Source: Macquaria australasica (lineage: Eukaryota > Chordata > Actinopteri > Centrarchiformes > Percichthyidae). From it: 64,000 bases of DNA. Positions 23,371 through 35,399 of this stretch are shown in pieces. A program made the translations under genes and the position numbers. The notes under the pieces are model-generated. The model had not been told where the DNA came from. It searched no databases and was given only the letters and a program-made list of their open reading frames with translations. The stretch lies in assembly GCA_005408345.1 (NCBI GenBank), contig SEMN01000612.1, positions 186,001-250,000 on the forward strand. Direction: 5' to 3'. How positions within the stretch are numbered: the first letter of the stretch is position 1; each line of letters starts with the position of its first letter.

Positions 23371-23895
23371 AACAACAGAATAGGTCGTTTGCCAGTGACT
23401 CCCATAATGACATATATGACCGTTGGAGAGTACCAGCGATATGTGTACCTGACCTTCGTTGTCATGGTTACAATTATAAACATGTGCTTAACATTGTGAA
23501 ATGGGTGCAGTTTGGTTAGGTTTAGGCACCAAAACTACTTGGTTAGGGTGTAAGTTGAGTTACGTCACGTGACTTACTAACGTAAGTGACTTACTTACTT
23601 ACTAACGACTTACGATCTGAAGTAAGTTAAAATAAGTGTGAGATTTTTGGTCTCACACGGGACACAAACAGCTGTCTTCTGGGTGAAAGTTCTGTGTTTG
23701 ACCCACCAACCTACCCAAGCCTCCTCCCTACACAGACTCTGTCGCTCTTACTGCCTCACCTGACTTCCTCCTTTGCTCCCGTCATAATTACTACAGCCAC
23801 TAGAGGTTGCCGCCTAACAAACGTAAATATGCTGGTAATAAGCTGCTGCACAGACGGCCTATACTGCCGTATTTTTGGGGAGGGCGGTCTGGAAA
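23371..23895 (+). repeat. Dispersed repeat; parts shared with 13540-13820 and 47090-47285
   Basis: The ends (AACAGAATAGGTCGTTTGCC; AATAAGCTGCTGCACAGACG; GTATTTTTGGGGAGGGCGGT) match 13540-13820. The middle (TTTGGTTAGGTTTAGGCACC; GACACAAACAGCTGTCTTCT; GTGTTTGACCCACC) matches 47090-47285, partly in the opposite orientation. The middle also carries alternating ACTTACTTACTTAC/GTAAGT strings able to fold back. Confidence 0.7.
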
Positions 23896-26639
23896 CAGAA
23901 GACAATTCATACAACAAAGGAAGCCAGGACTGTAAAAGAATATGTCTGATTTTGACTCATGGCACTTTTAATAGGGTTAACTCACCCAATGTAATTATCT
24001 TATATGGAGAAACCTGCAAGAAAAATTGGACGGAGTGTAATGAAAAAGAGGCCAGATTTAGGGAGTAATTAGCAGCTAAAGCTGCAACATTACTATTATG
24101 CAGCAATAATTTCAGAAGATATAGCCTAGTGTGGGGTGTGTGAGGCAGAAGCTGCTTTTGATAAGGTCAACAGTGACAGCATTGTGAGGCTTTCTGAGGC
24201 TTTCTAATTAGGAAAAGGCTAGCTGATGCAGGGAGAAAGGCTTGTCACTTTAGGAAATACATGAATGGTGGATTTTACTGGACCCTGCAATCTAAATGCA
24301 TGAGGAATTCTCAAAAAGTCCATGGTTGTCTTTTGTTACAGCCTTCTTTTAATTTTCATGGTTTCCAGTTGGTGAGAGAAACTGGTTTCTTTGCATTGTT
24401 GCACTGGTCAGATTAACTGAGGATGGCCTAAATGACATAAGAAATGGCAAGGTCAGTCTAATGCTCTGTAATCTTTTGGAAGTTTGCAATGCAAAGCAAA
24501 AGCATAAAATATTTTAAGTTTGAATGAAAACTTCTTACTGTTAGGTCATTGTCTACACCTAAACCTGCACTTTTGCCTTTACAATGAGCTGAAAGAGGCT
24601 GAGACTCTCCATAGAGCTGAGGGGAACTGCACCTTTACACATTTCACATTGCCATTTTTTTCAAATGTTAATATAAAATTATTGAATAGTGCAGCTTTAA
24701 GGTTTGTTAAATTAATATTGTATAATTCTGCTATAGGCCAAGTAGTTGAAAATACACATACAGTTAACTTTACACTGAATGTTAGCTGATGGTAGCTAAA
24801 CTGTTAATGTCATGACAAAGTAGATTGTTCACAAAAACAAAAAATGTGTTGGCAGAGGAGATTGCTCCTCCTCTATTTTTGAGAGGCAAAAAGGACATAA
24901 AAATATCCTGGTATGGGCGACTGACTGCTGCACAGGTTGCATGGTATGGAGGATGTTCAGGCAAGTCAAAGATCACAGCAGAGATTTACAAGGGTATATA
25001 CAGGGTGCTCAATGAACTTTTTTGTCCACCGGCCAAATGGCTAGTGAATGTTCAAATTTTACCAGTCACTCAATAGAGATTATCTTTGTTTTTTTGGCTG
25101 GTGAGTGAAGAAAATCCACCAGCCACTTGCATATTTTACCAGCATTTGGTTGGTGGCTCATGCTAATTTTGTCCCCTGGGTATATGGCATGAAATATTAT
25201 TTTCTAGTTCCATTTATTGTGATTTTGAAGTTATTTTAAGGATCTGGGGTAAAATAACATGATGCCTGTCCTCCCCAATTTTTATAGTCACCAGCCGCCA
25301 CTGACATAGAGTTGTTTGGGGGAGAAAATCATATGTGAGCAACACCAGATATGTGTTTGCATACACCTTTTCTCATGATGTCAGCTGCTCCACACAGAGA
25401 GAGCAGAGCCTAGGACTATGACATCCTGTAATGACCACCACCCTCACACACACACAGTGCTAACCCTAACCCTTTAATGAGCCTGCATTAACACATGACA
25501 CATTAATACACAGTGATGCATAAACTTAAAACAGCCTCATGCATGCATTCATGAACAGAAAGACACACATGTGCACAGAGACAGAGAGAAAGGAGCAACA
25601 GAGACTATGACAATTAAGAAGCTTCTCCCCATTCCTCTTTATTCTGGCTCCCAGGAGGCCAGCAGAGGGATAAAAAGCTAATGGCTAATACTCAGGAGGA
25701 GATAGTGATAGACTTATTTAACAAGGAAGCTGCTTAATAACACATATATTCCCAGCATCATCTTGGGGGATTACGGCAGGTGTGTGTGTGTGTGTGAACT
25801 TGCAAGGGAAATTTTGTGCTTAGTACAAATGTAAAGGTGCTTCCTAATTTTGCTGTGAAGAAATGTTTTGATTTGGTAATTTAGAATTTTGTAGCTCTAA
25901 CAAAATCACACAATGTATCTTTAAAATGCTACATGTAGCACAATGCTATATGGTAAAAATGCTCTAAAAAGATACCATACCACACCAGATATCTGACATT
26001 TTTTCTCACTGGTATTCTCTAGTCATGTGTGCTGGGCTGCTCATCAAGCTGTAGTTGCGGCTCCAAGGTAATTTAGTATAATGGAATTTTGAAATGCAGC
26101 CTTGCAGTTGTCCTGGAAAATAAAAACAAATAGCAATATGACATGGTAAATAATAACGTGTACTGGAAAACTGTTTAATATACCACCAAATTATGATTTG
26201 AACAGTACTATAAAATATACTTTTTTTCTCATGCGCCTGCAAAAGCTGCTGGCTGCTGAAATTCTAACTGTTCAGGGAGGACTCACAAGGTTAAGTTACA
26301 ATCGTGTGGGATCGTGTTTTCAGGATGATCACTTAAAGTCACCTCAAACACACAGTTCAGACCCAATTTATTAGATATCGTTTGAGTATAATTTCCATAA
26401 GTTGAAATCTACCACATCTGCCTGAACTGAAGACTTCAAATTTAGGTTCAGTTTAAGTTATCTTGAACCACTTTGCTGGTTACATCATTAGCATACACTA
26501 ACTATTTTTAAATGAAACCGAGGTATTGGTCAATAAGTTATTAATAATGTTATGGAAATAAATTACTTTAGAGTAAAGAGTGGAAACCCTGATGTGTTGT
26601 TTCATGAGACTCTGGGATATGTATTATGAATGAGGTTAA
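23896..26639. other. Anonymous stretch
   Basis: No coding family recognised. At 25020-25160 the motif CCAGCCACT / CCACCGGCCA recurs in an imperfect inverted arrangement. At 25620-25770 a repeat-free block (AAAAAGCTAATGGCTAATAC and onward) could be conserved non-coding DNA. Confidence 0.35.
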
Positions 26640-26960
26640 GGGAAAAAATTGAGATTTGGAGAATAAGGAAATATTTTGCAAAAAAAAAGTCATCACATTT
26701 CAAGAAAGAAGTTAAAAAATCATAAGAAAATACTTTGAGACAGAAATTAAGAAAATTAAGTCATGTTATTTTGAGAATTAAGTCTTAATATAAAAAAAGA
26801 GATGTAGAATAAAGAATAAAGTCAAAAATTGACAAGAAAATGTAGCATTCTGAGAAAATAGTTTCTTTATTCTGAGAATAAAGTTGAGAGTTAGTGACAA
26901 AAAAGTTGTAACATTTTGGGGGAAAGGTTGTCATATTTCAAGAACAAACTTAAGGTAATG
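26640..26960. repeat. Degenerate minisatellite of TTGAGAATAAAGT-like units
   Basis: Roughly 26- to 30-bp units with TTTGAGAATTAAGTC, TTCTGAGAATAAAGTTG, CATTTTGGGGGAAAG and CATATTTCAAGAA motifs repeat imperfectly. They resemble a degenerate AAGT/CAT alternating tandem array common in fish intergenic DNA. Confidence 0.6.
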
Positions 26961-28315
26961 CTTCAAGCATTAAGCCATATTATAGTCGCAATAATATAAG
27001 ACATATATGTCATGATGAGATAGGACAGATTGGATTATGACTTCTTTTTTTACAGCTGTAGCCCTAATACTCAGTTGTACTTCATTATTTTAGACAGAGT
27101 GTATAATTTACTTAATAAAGATTCATGGCAGCCTGAAAAAGAAGGAGACTCAATTCAGTTGATTTAACTCCGAACAGCTTAATTCACAGAGTCCAATATG
27201 TGGAGTAAATCCTATAGACTGATAAATCTCACAGTGGAATGTGACACGCTGTTTCTTGTCCAACATGCCACACTGTACTGTAAGCAGTGACAGACAGACC
27301 AGTCATACTGCCAAACGTTGGCTTCTTCACCACCTCTGATCTTCTTCTGTCTACTTCAGAGTCGACCTCGCCTCCTATCCAGGACATTTCATATGTGAAC
27401 ACTTCCTGTCTCTTCTCTTTTTCACCTACTCTGTCCTTCTCTGCCTTCTCTTTGTCATCTGATGCCCCTACAATTTACTGCCCCTCCATGTCTGACAGCT
27501 GCTGTGATTTGTATGGAGGTGCACAGCAACAAAAATGTCAAAACAGTGACACCCAAGTTCCACCTGATGCCTGGAAGGAGGATTGCTAGTTGGCAGAGAA
27601 GCAGAGAAGGAAGGTAAGAAAGCAAGACAGAGGAGAGAAGAAAGAAGTGAAGAGATAGAAAGAGAGAGGTATTTTCTTAAGGCTGGAGGTGATTAAAAAC
27701 CATGGTAACTCAACATCCGTCTTATTTATTTTATCTGTATGTTTGGTAACAGATTCTTAGAGCTGTGGTGTTCCTGCGCTGCACTTACACTGAAGGTACC
27801 AGAGATCACTTGTCAATCAAACAGCACAACTGGCTTTGTGATTGCATGAAATGTGAGTTTCGCCTGGTGGCAACTAGCTACTTTTTCTATTTATTTGAAA
27901 TAAATGCTAGAAATGTATAAGGCATCACTGTACATTATGTTAAATCACTCCTGTGTTCTTTCCATCTCATGTGTTACACTGGCTTAGGATCACTACTACC
28001 TTCTATCTACACTGGAACAAAAACTAAACTTTTTCACTCAAATTTAAGACCCATAAACTGAGGAACAAAGTGAGAAAATCCACATGACATGTTGACCATC
28101 TTCATCTTCCTTCTTTTAAACTAGACATGACCAATATTCTGTTAGTTATCATGGAGTACATATATGTAATGCAAACCTTTAAAAAAAAAAGTTATTCTTG
28201 ATGTTGACCTTGATTTTCCTTCTTTTTATATTATTATTGTCAGCTGATTGGTACCAAATCATTTATTTTGTGTGTCTCTTATTATCATTTTGTATTGTTT
28301 TCATATTTATATTCA
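26961..28315. other. Anonymous stretch
   Basis: The 100-codon frame at 27287-27589 is Ser/Pro/Cys-rich without a recognisable domain. No repeat or RNA gene recognised. Confidence 0.45.
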
Positions 28316-29130
28316 ATTAGAGTCTCCCCAGACAGTTTGGATTGTCACCTCCTCCACTGTAGTGCTCAACATCAGAGCCCTCCAGGGCTGTGTGCTCAGC
28401 CCCCTCCTGTTCACGCTGTACACCCACGACTGCAATTCCCGACATGGAGAGAACTCTGTTGTGAAGTTTGTGGACAACACTACCATCATCAGCCAGATTA
28501 CAAAGAACAATGAGAATTCATATTGGGAGGAAATCAACAATCTTGCAGAGTGGTGCACAGAGAACGATCTGCTGCTGAATGTCAACTAAATCATTTGGTT
28601 GATTTTAGAAAAAAGGACATGGAGACACACACTCCTGTCTACATCAGTGGAGCTGAGGTGGAGCAGGTGAACAGTTTTAGGTTCCTGGGAATCAGCATAC
28701 AGAGAACCTGTCATGGACATCACACATCTCCACACTGGTAAACAAAGCTCAAAGAAAAGGCTGGATTACTTAAGCAAACTTAAGAAGGCCAAATTCCCAT
28801 GCCATGTTTTTGTTAACTTTTACAGAGGAGCAATAGAAGGCATCCTGGAAACATCACAAACTGGCATGGGATGTGCACGACCCAGGACCCATGTGCTCTG
28901 CCGCGGGTGGTTAAAACCCCCCAGACCATCATAGGTACCCATCTACCAAGCATCAGTGATATCGGAGAGGTGAGGTTCCTGCTCAGAGCCCAAAGGATAC
29001 TAAACAATAAACAATACCCACCCCGGCCACAAGCCTGTTCACCCTGCTGCCATCTGGCAAGCGATACAGAAGTATCAGCTGCCGTACCACCAGACTACAG
29101 AGCAGCTTCTTTCCTCAGGATGTGAGACTC
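28316..29130 (+). pseudogene. CR1/Rex1-type LINE reverse transcriptase, 5' truncated and frameshifted
   Basis: The end of a reverse transcriptase runs through three frames. It starts with QGCVLSPLLFTLYTHDC (motif B) and ENSVVKFVDNTTIISQI, where the catalytic F-x-D-D box reads FVDN and is lost. It continues with NNLAEWCTENDLLLNVN, HTPVYISGAEVEQVNSFRFL, KKAKFPCHVFVNFYRGAIEG, RVVKTPQTIIGTHLPSISDI and a tail, DYRAASFL. These blocks follow the normal order of the apurinic-endonuclease-type LINEs that were common in fish. Everything upstream of motif B is missing, as expected of 5'-truncated reverse transcription. At least three frameshifts show age. A related 50-bp fragment lies at 18925. Confidence 0.88.
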
Positions 29131-30670
29131 CTCAGCTCCACCTCATCCTCTGCACTCCACCATAAATAATAGTTTTCTGTTTGTTTGTTTGTTTGTTTTT
29201 CGGAGCGAGGTCCACTGTATAAACCTATGGCTTCTTTACCTCACATATATTTTACTTCTTGTTGTATGCTGTTGTATAGGCTATATGCAACAAATAATTG
29301 AAAGGAAAATTCTCACAAAAGCGATTTGTGAGCATTGCTTATACACAGAATAATTTGTGAAACATGACACTGCCACAATTTTAATCTAACTGGCAAATGA
29401 GAAATTTAAACCTGAATTTTATTTTATTGGGTTATACTTTATTGGGAAAAAAGTCAGGGGGAAAAGGACACCTTGTTATATTCCAGATTTGAGCCTTGGC
29501 GTGACCTGGGCAGTTTCTGGTCATGTGCAATGAGGAACTGATTATTGTAACTTATTATAGTAAGGCTGTTTTAAAATCTTCAATGGCATTGTCAGAGTAG
29601 ATTTGTATTAAAATATAATTTTTATTGACACAGAAAAAAATCACTGTCATTAATTCCACCTTCTATGAGAAGTGAGTTGCTAATGCTGACAAATATTTAT
29701 GCTATTGCATCAAGTTTTAAGAGTTTCTTTGAAGCATCCTCTGTGAGCTGTTCAAAGTGTTGCCCTGGTAACAACAGTATCCTTATATATTGTTATTGTA
29801 TTTGTATTTATAAATAGTTTTACACTTGGATTTGTTGGACCGGAAATTAATAACATTGCAAGGACGTGCTGTTATGACTATATATTCTTCTAAGCAGCAG
29901 AAACCTGTATTGTTTTTTTTTCTCTCCATTACATGCACAAACATGGGCTTGAAACATTTGCACACCACCCACCACCTGACACGATACCCACTTGATTTCA
30001 CAGACTCAGACTGTTGAAGCCTCATATTAGCTTTGGGTAAAGGTAAGTTGTAGAGTTTTTGACCTCTGATAGCAGAATCAGAGAGTCCCTGTTTTGTTTG
30101 TCTCGTGCTGGTGATGTGATACACATTCATGCCAATGGCATTCCACTGATCTGCAGGTGGCAGTAATGCGCCAAGATATGCAGCATAGCACCAGCAAAAG
30201 CAGTGAAGAAGAAGAATGTAAGCTAGTAAACATGGACGTAAACAATGCAGGATTCTTTAAAGATAAACTGGCTTTGCAAATGTTTTATGAGGAAGGAAAT
30301 GGATTAAACATTGCTGTTAGACCTCAAGGATACACACAATGAGTTTTGGTGTCTAACACTGAATGTAAACCTATGTCACCTACCCTGCCACGTAGAAACT
30401 GAAGGAATATCCTATAATGACAAACCTTTTACAGATATGATCAACATATAAATGCTGTTCAGTATGTAAAGGAAAAACATAATTTGGACCACATTTTGCA
30501 TTTTTTCGAAAATATATATTTACCAATACAAAATAACTGCATATCAGCATAATTCATAGAAAATATGTTTGAACATAAAGAATGGCAATAGGTAAGGTCA
30601 CTTTTCATACAAACACAATACCAATAGCCGATTTCTTACCCGTAGCATCTGTTTACATACACATGGTATT
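29131..30670. other. Mostly anonymous; one dispersed-repeat fragment at 29985-30040
   Basis: A (GTTT)n run at 29177-29200 sits just past the LINE. At about 29988-30040, ACTCAGACTGTTGAAGCCTC and ATATTAGCTTTGGG appear to be an interior piece of the same foldback family as 30671-30839, in the opposite orientation. The 61-codon frame at 30157-30342 (VAVMRQDMQHSTSKSSEEEE) carries GGTGGCAGTAATGCGCCAA, a phrase common in fish repeats, and is not a gene I recognise. Confidence 0.45.
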
Positions 30671-30839
30671 TTAAATGATATATTCACAGAGTCTGTCTTA
30701 AAACAATAGTCAGGTGCCGATACAGGTTTTTCTTGCTGTGATGAATGATTACAGCAAGAAAAACCAGTTTCAGTGCTAATATAGGCACCTGACTATTGTT
30801 TTTAAGACAGATTTCACAAATTGTGAACATATCCTTTAA
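30671..30839. mobile_element. Foldback MITE with TTAA ends
   Basis: The two halves pair almost throughout: CTTAAAACAATAGTCAGGTG on the left answers CACCTGACTATTGTTTTTAAG on the right, and GGTTTTTCTTGCTGT answers ACAGCAAGAAAAACC. Outer ends TTAAATGATATATTCAC and, reversed, TTAAAGGATATGTTCAC suggest a TTAA-target DNA transposon reduced to its arms. The transcript would form a long hairpin. Confidence 0.8.
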
Positions 30840-32125
30840 ACTAAGAAGCTGGTGCAGAGGCTTTGACAATACTGTGTTAGTGTTAGTGAGACAGTACCTG
30901 AGACAGCTACAACAGAAGAGGTTCCATCATTGAGTTATTGTGTCAGATATTTTTGATTATATGTATTTTTTTGGTTCCCCTAATGTAATCTCAGTGTGAT
31001 GACAGAAACACATCCACTTAGAAGAATACACTGCAATCAGATGTTTGCTAAGTGGTCTACGATGCCAAACATGTCATCACAAACATCATTGCAGAGTATA
31101 CCGGCATGGATGTTTTATTCATTCTTCTACTTAGCAGGGAGTACAGAGAGGCTGCCACCGGATGACACCTGTAAGTAGATTTTGTGGGAGGTGTTGGTTT
31201 TCAGTAAGTTGTGCAAGACAGTATGAACCTGAAATTAGATTTGTTTCATGCACTGAAAGTGAGAGATTCAATCTGCCACTCTGCAGTGTGTAGTTAATGA
31301 GTCCTGGCCAGGAGGGTGTGGAGGGGACCAATAATGATAAAGTCCTCGTTGATGAAGAAGTATTTCAGCATGAATGGGACATGAAGAGAGAGGTCATCAG
31401 AAATCATTTCACATAAAACTAGACTGAATAAAATCACAGCGGTCAGGAGCACTTTGATTTTTCATAATGGGAAAGGAAATGGGCCATTCACCCACTCCAG
31501 ACACACTGCATTAAGAAAACACATTTTTCACTCTTGTAAAAATGTCTCACTGTTTGGATGCCGACAATATTTTCAATCAATAAAGCTGTGATGCTTGTAA
31601 AATTCACAATTGACATTTTGATTACAGCACAACATAATGCGACTATTTTCACAAATGCATTTTTACATTTTGTAATTTCGAATAGCCTAAATTATGAGTG
31701 ATACAGATAAGACTCAATGGAAAGGTACAAGTTTGAGCTGCGGCAGTTCATTGATTAATACATTGAAAACAAAGCGCTTTTCAGTCAGCCTGAGGCTATG
31801 TGCTGTATCAGTATGAAAAAGACTGCTTTACAATGAGACACAGAGACTCTAAGCCTGCAACCTCAGAACCTTAAAACTTTCTCACAGAGACTGTGTGAAA
31901 GAAGTTAATGATCCTCAAGATGTCCTTAACTGTTTGTTGAAGTGCTGCCCCCCATCTGACATATCACATATAGTTCTACTGTACATGTATAGTCACCAAC
32001 AGTTAATAAAATGTAAAGATCCCAGCAAAGTTCTGAAAGAGGAAAACAAAGTCGTGGCAGATGTGTTGGCAGGGCTAGAGAAGCCAAAAGGTTCATGGTC
32101 ATTGATAAGTGCACGCCAAGCTTGT
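30840..32125. other. Anonymous stretch
   Basis: Nothing recognised; frames of 60-77 codons (for example 31895-32128) have no domain content. Confidence 0.5.
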
Positions 32126-32306
32126 TAGTTCACATTTTGGGAAAAACGATTGTTCGCTTTCTTTCATAGAGTGAAATGAGAATGGAGATGGATATTCATC
32201 TCATGTCAGTGTGTTAAGTCAGAGTTTCAGAGTCAGGATGTGGTTATCTTAGATTAGCATAAAGACTGGAAGCAGGGGATACAGCTAGCTTGGCTCGTTC
32301 CAAGGG
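32126..32306 (+). repeat. Dispersed fish repeat fragment (TTAGCATAAAGACTGGAAGC type)
   Basis: CATTTTGGGAAAAACG, TTCGCTTTCTTTCATAG, ATTAGCATAAAGACTGGAAG and ACAGCTAGCTTGGCTCGTTC are landmarks, in order, of a very abundant fish repeat of DNA-transposon type. Only one copy is in this window. Confidence 0.65.
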
Positions 32307-32455
32307 TGCAATGCCATTGTTCTGACAGGCCATTATTTCGAAACCTCAATAGTCCGAAAAATGTCCCGTTGGACTGAAAGCCCATTTGTCCGACAACCCG
32401 TAATCCTGAAAACAAACGCCCATTGCTCCAAAGGCCCATATCTCCGAAAATACAC
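32307..32455. repeat. Degenerate short tandem repeat, CCCATTTGTCCGAAA units
   Basis: About seven irregular units of 15-25 bp: GGCCATTATTTCGAAAC, TCAATAGTCCGAAAA, GCCCATTTGTCCGACAAC, AACGCCCATTGCTCCAAA, GGCCCATATCTCCGAAAA. All share a CCATT-x-x-TCCGAAA core, so this is an eroded minisatellite. Confidence 0.6.
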
Positions 32456-32994
32456 TCTCCCTGCAGTTGTTAGTTCAGTGACCTGTCCATGGTGCTGACA
32501 GGGGATAGGCTATCTTTCTGGCCTTACACCAAACAACAAGTGATTTTACTGTCGCAGACAAATTTCCAGTGTCAGAATAAACTCTTCAGAGTTTAACCTC
32601 AGTTGGTGCACGCCCCCGTCAACTGGGTCGTTAGATGTAGGCTGACTCAGTCGGCGCTATCTTAATACACTACAGTCTTTTTGTTGTCTTGGCTGTTCCG
32701 ACAAATTTATCAATATCATGTTTGATATTAGTTATTAGATATTAGGGAGTTTTAAGTAATGGATCATGCAATGTGTGAGGCGCAATGGAATGATTTACAT
32801 CCCTACAGTATCAACTGGTAATGAAATGAATTGGTTAGCTGATTAATTAAAAACCCAACTTTACTGTTTTGGTTCAGTCTCAGCACTCAGCGTTTATTTT
32901 CGACTGCAGCAGGTAGCTGGTGCTGAGCAGGTAGTGTACAGTGGGTTTGTCAGAGCATTTTCACTGAACAAACAGACCACAGTTAGACTAGCTG
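32456..32994. other. Anonymous stretch
   Basis: No family recognised. Confidence 0.45.
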
Positions 32995-33447
32995 GTGATC
33001 TGTATCTGGATATGTTATCTGGATAATAACATCCCATCCATAGATCTTTGCATTTACACCTTGTATTAAAATGCATTGTTGTTATCTCGATTATCTCAAT
33101 ATGCAAATAAGCTAGGGTGGGTCTGGCATACTTTCCAACAAGGCAAGGCAAGACTTGCTAGCTAACATTACTGCTACTACTTGTAGCTTTTTGCAGGCTG
33201 GCTTGAGTTAGCAGGAACAGGTGAAGTTAGGTGACCTTTCAACTTGCTGGGCAGATTTTTTTCTTAAGAATGTGGTCATGCTGTATGGATTGCATTTACA
33301 CCTGGCTCAGATCTGATCACAATGCAAGCCTGACCATCTCTCAATGTGGTCTGGCTGATCCAATCGCATCTCAATCCCAATGCATTCTGCATGCATTTAC
33401 ACTTTGCATTAAATGTGTTTTTCCTAACATATACAGATACAGATCAC
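32995..33447. mobile_element. Foldback element, arms GTGATCTGTATCTG-x-ATATGTTA
   Basis: GTGATCTGTATCTGGATATG at 32995 is answered by TAACATATACAGATACAG at 33425. Inside lie GCATTTACACCTTGTATTAA and GCATTTACACTTTGCATTAA. The left part (33010-33120) recurs inverted at 45658-45770, where the shared landmarks are AATACCAGGTGTATATGCAA and AAAGACCTATAACC. A non-autonomous inverted-repeat element is likely. Confidence 0.55.
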
Positions 33448-34048
33448 ATTTTAATGCCAGGTGTAAATGGGGTATCTCTCTCTCTCTCTTTCTCTCATTT
33501 CCTCACTCACTCTTAGCCTGTGGTCCCAATTCTCTTGGTAAGTGTCCGGAACGTGTGTTCCTGCTCTTTGCGGTGACTAAAATGTTTTCAGGCGGTCCGT
33601 TAATTACAGACACACCAGTCTCCCATGGCTCTGAAAAACCAGGGTGTGAAGGATGGAGGGAGAGACGGAGGGAGAGACAGAGGGAGGGGTGAGGAGGGCC
33701 GGAGAAAACAGAATCCCAGCATGGGACAGAGGAGACATTCCTGCAGGTCTTTTCAGTTCAGCTCGCAGCTTAACTCTTTACTAACAACTGTGGTAGCTAA
33801 CAGATCTCAGAATTGATCAGATTGTGTTGAGTCAGTCATCAACATCTCAACCTAAGCATCACAAGCTACAGCTGCATCACTGTGACACAATAGAAGCTTA
33901 CACCGCAAAAACCATCAATGAAACTCAACACTTCCTGCACAGGTGTTTCACATTAAAAGTCTTCCAGTGTCTCAAATGGCATAATACACTGCAAAAACAC
34001 TTCTAAGTAAGTAAAAATCTCAGGGATTTTCATTTTAATAAATGCCTG
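33448..34048. other. Anonymous stretch with a short CT run and a GGGAGAGA-type run
   Basis: (CT)n at 33475-33495. A GA-rich tract with GGGAGAGACRGAGGGAGAG units at 33657-33690 accounts for the Arg/Glu/Gly-rich frames here. No gene. Confidence 0.5.
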
Positions 34049-35008
34049 TTAAAGGTATGTAACATTTATTAATTAAAATGTCTAAAAACGACTAGCCCTA
34101 TATTATATGTTTTGTTGAGTTGTGTACTTACATGATCCCAAATGTTTCCAACAATGTTCAAACCCAGAAAAATCCATAATTTTATTCAAGGTAAAGGTCC
34201 GTTTCATTTTGTTACCTGTCAATGGCGTCATGTGCCCTTTACCCCCTCTAGTTGCTATAGCTTCAGGGTAAACACGGCATACGTCAGAGAGTGAGGAAGG
34301 AAGGACTTGAATCTGATTAGCTGTTGCATTCAAAGGACCATAGGAATTTGGCGCCTGTTCACCTGTGGTGAAGAGCACTCCAGAATGGCCTGCTGGTGTG
34401 AGCCTCCAAAATGCATGGTCTGGATTTCTTCACTGTACTTGCATGAGTAATTTTCACTAAAATCCACATGCATGAGTCACTCGTCCTTCAATTCCTCCTG
34501 AGGTCCCTGTAGACGTCAAACTGCCATTTAATGTTGAAAAAATGGCACCTAAAATGGAGAAGCCTATCCTGGAATTGTGTGCTTTGCTTGTCCTATGTTG
34601 TTATTTCCCTTTTTTATTGTGATTGATGACATTTTCTCATCCTTCATGATCTTCTCTGTCATCCACTGAGATAAACAAATGTTCTCTTGCCCAGGAGTTT
34701 TCAGCATTGGGTGACAAGTGTGGAGGCATTCCCTGCACTCACCATAAGCACAGGCTTTGGTGTCACACATGGTTGCTTCAGACATTTCCGCAATATTTCT
34801 TGGACCCAAAAGGGTCTGAGATGGCAAAAGGAGGTGTATGACACCAGGCCAAGGTGCTCAGAGAAAAACTTTCTATGCAAGTTCCTCATTGTATCGGTAA
34901 GTACCCTCTACTGCATCTTTTTCTTCAGCTGTGTGACTGTTTGTTTGCAGCCGGTTGTCATCTAAATGACATCACCTCAAAGAAAAAAGGATGTAACTTT
35001 CTCTTTAA
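34049..35008 (-). mobile_element. TTAA-bounded DNA transposon carrying a decayed transposase-like gene
   Basis: The left end TTAAAGGTATGTAACATTT and the right end, read inward on the other strand, TTAAAGAGAAAGTTACATCC, are imperfect inverted repeats sharing TTAAAG and a TTACAT/GTAACAT core. This resembles the left end of the element at 7070. The 960-bp interior carries the protein remnant at 34330-34889 on the minus strand. TTAA targets point to a piggyBac- or Kolobok-like mechanism, but the protein does not look like piggyBac. Confidence 0.55.
34330..34889 (-). pseudogene. Transposase-like protein remnant with Cys-rich and V-D-F-S-E-N-Y blocks
   Basis: In order on the minus strand: HRKFFSEHLGLVSYTSFCHL followed by RPFWV (frame 1); then, after a shift, TMCDTKACAYGECRECLHTC and LKTPGQENICLSQWMTEKIM; then WQFDVYRDLRRN before a stop; then, in a further frame, VDFSENYSCKYSEEIQTMHF and GGSHQQAIL; finally VLFTTGEQAPNSYG. 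I recall the same block order (F-C-x-L-R-P-F-W-V; Cys-rich; D-F-S-E-N-Y; G-G-S-x-x-Q) in uncharacterised, repetitive fish proteins but cannot name the family. D-F-S-E-N-Y looks like the first acidic strand of a DDE-type fold. Three or more frameshifts and a stop make it a pseudogene. The flanking TTAA ends support a transposon origin. Confidence 0.6.
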
Positions 35009-35399
35009 TCTCAGTTTGACTGATGCACTTCCTCCCACAGTAGGTAAGAGCCACAGGATACTTTGCTCTCTTCTTAGAGTAGCCAAAAACAGGGCATACT
35101 TTTGGAGTCAGTTGGTCAGCTGTCAAATTATCATTATCATCATCATCAAAAGGCCTTCAGTTAGCAAAGTGATTCATTGTTGAAGGAGGTAAGAGGTGTT
35201 GAAGGAATCTAACTACAAACACAATATGATGAAAATTGGGAAATAAATGTGTAGATATTTACTATACTTTGCTATGCTTGTTCAACCTCAATTGATTGAA
35301 ACAACTGCAGCACACAACTAATGCTGAAGGGAATATCTTTATTTTTGCAGTTATTTGGTTATATTGAAAATATGATAAGTATTGAACAAATTGAAATTT
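35009..35399. other. Anonymous stretch
   Basis: An ATCATTATCATCATCATC run at about 35128-35147 and nothing else recognisable. Confidence 0.5.

Noticed and set aside
25455..25475. CTAACCCTAACCC resembling telomere repeats
   Set aside because: Only two units; not an interstitial telomere array.
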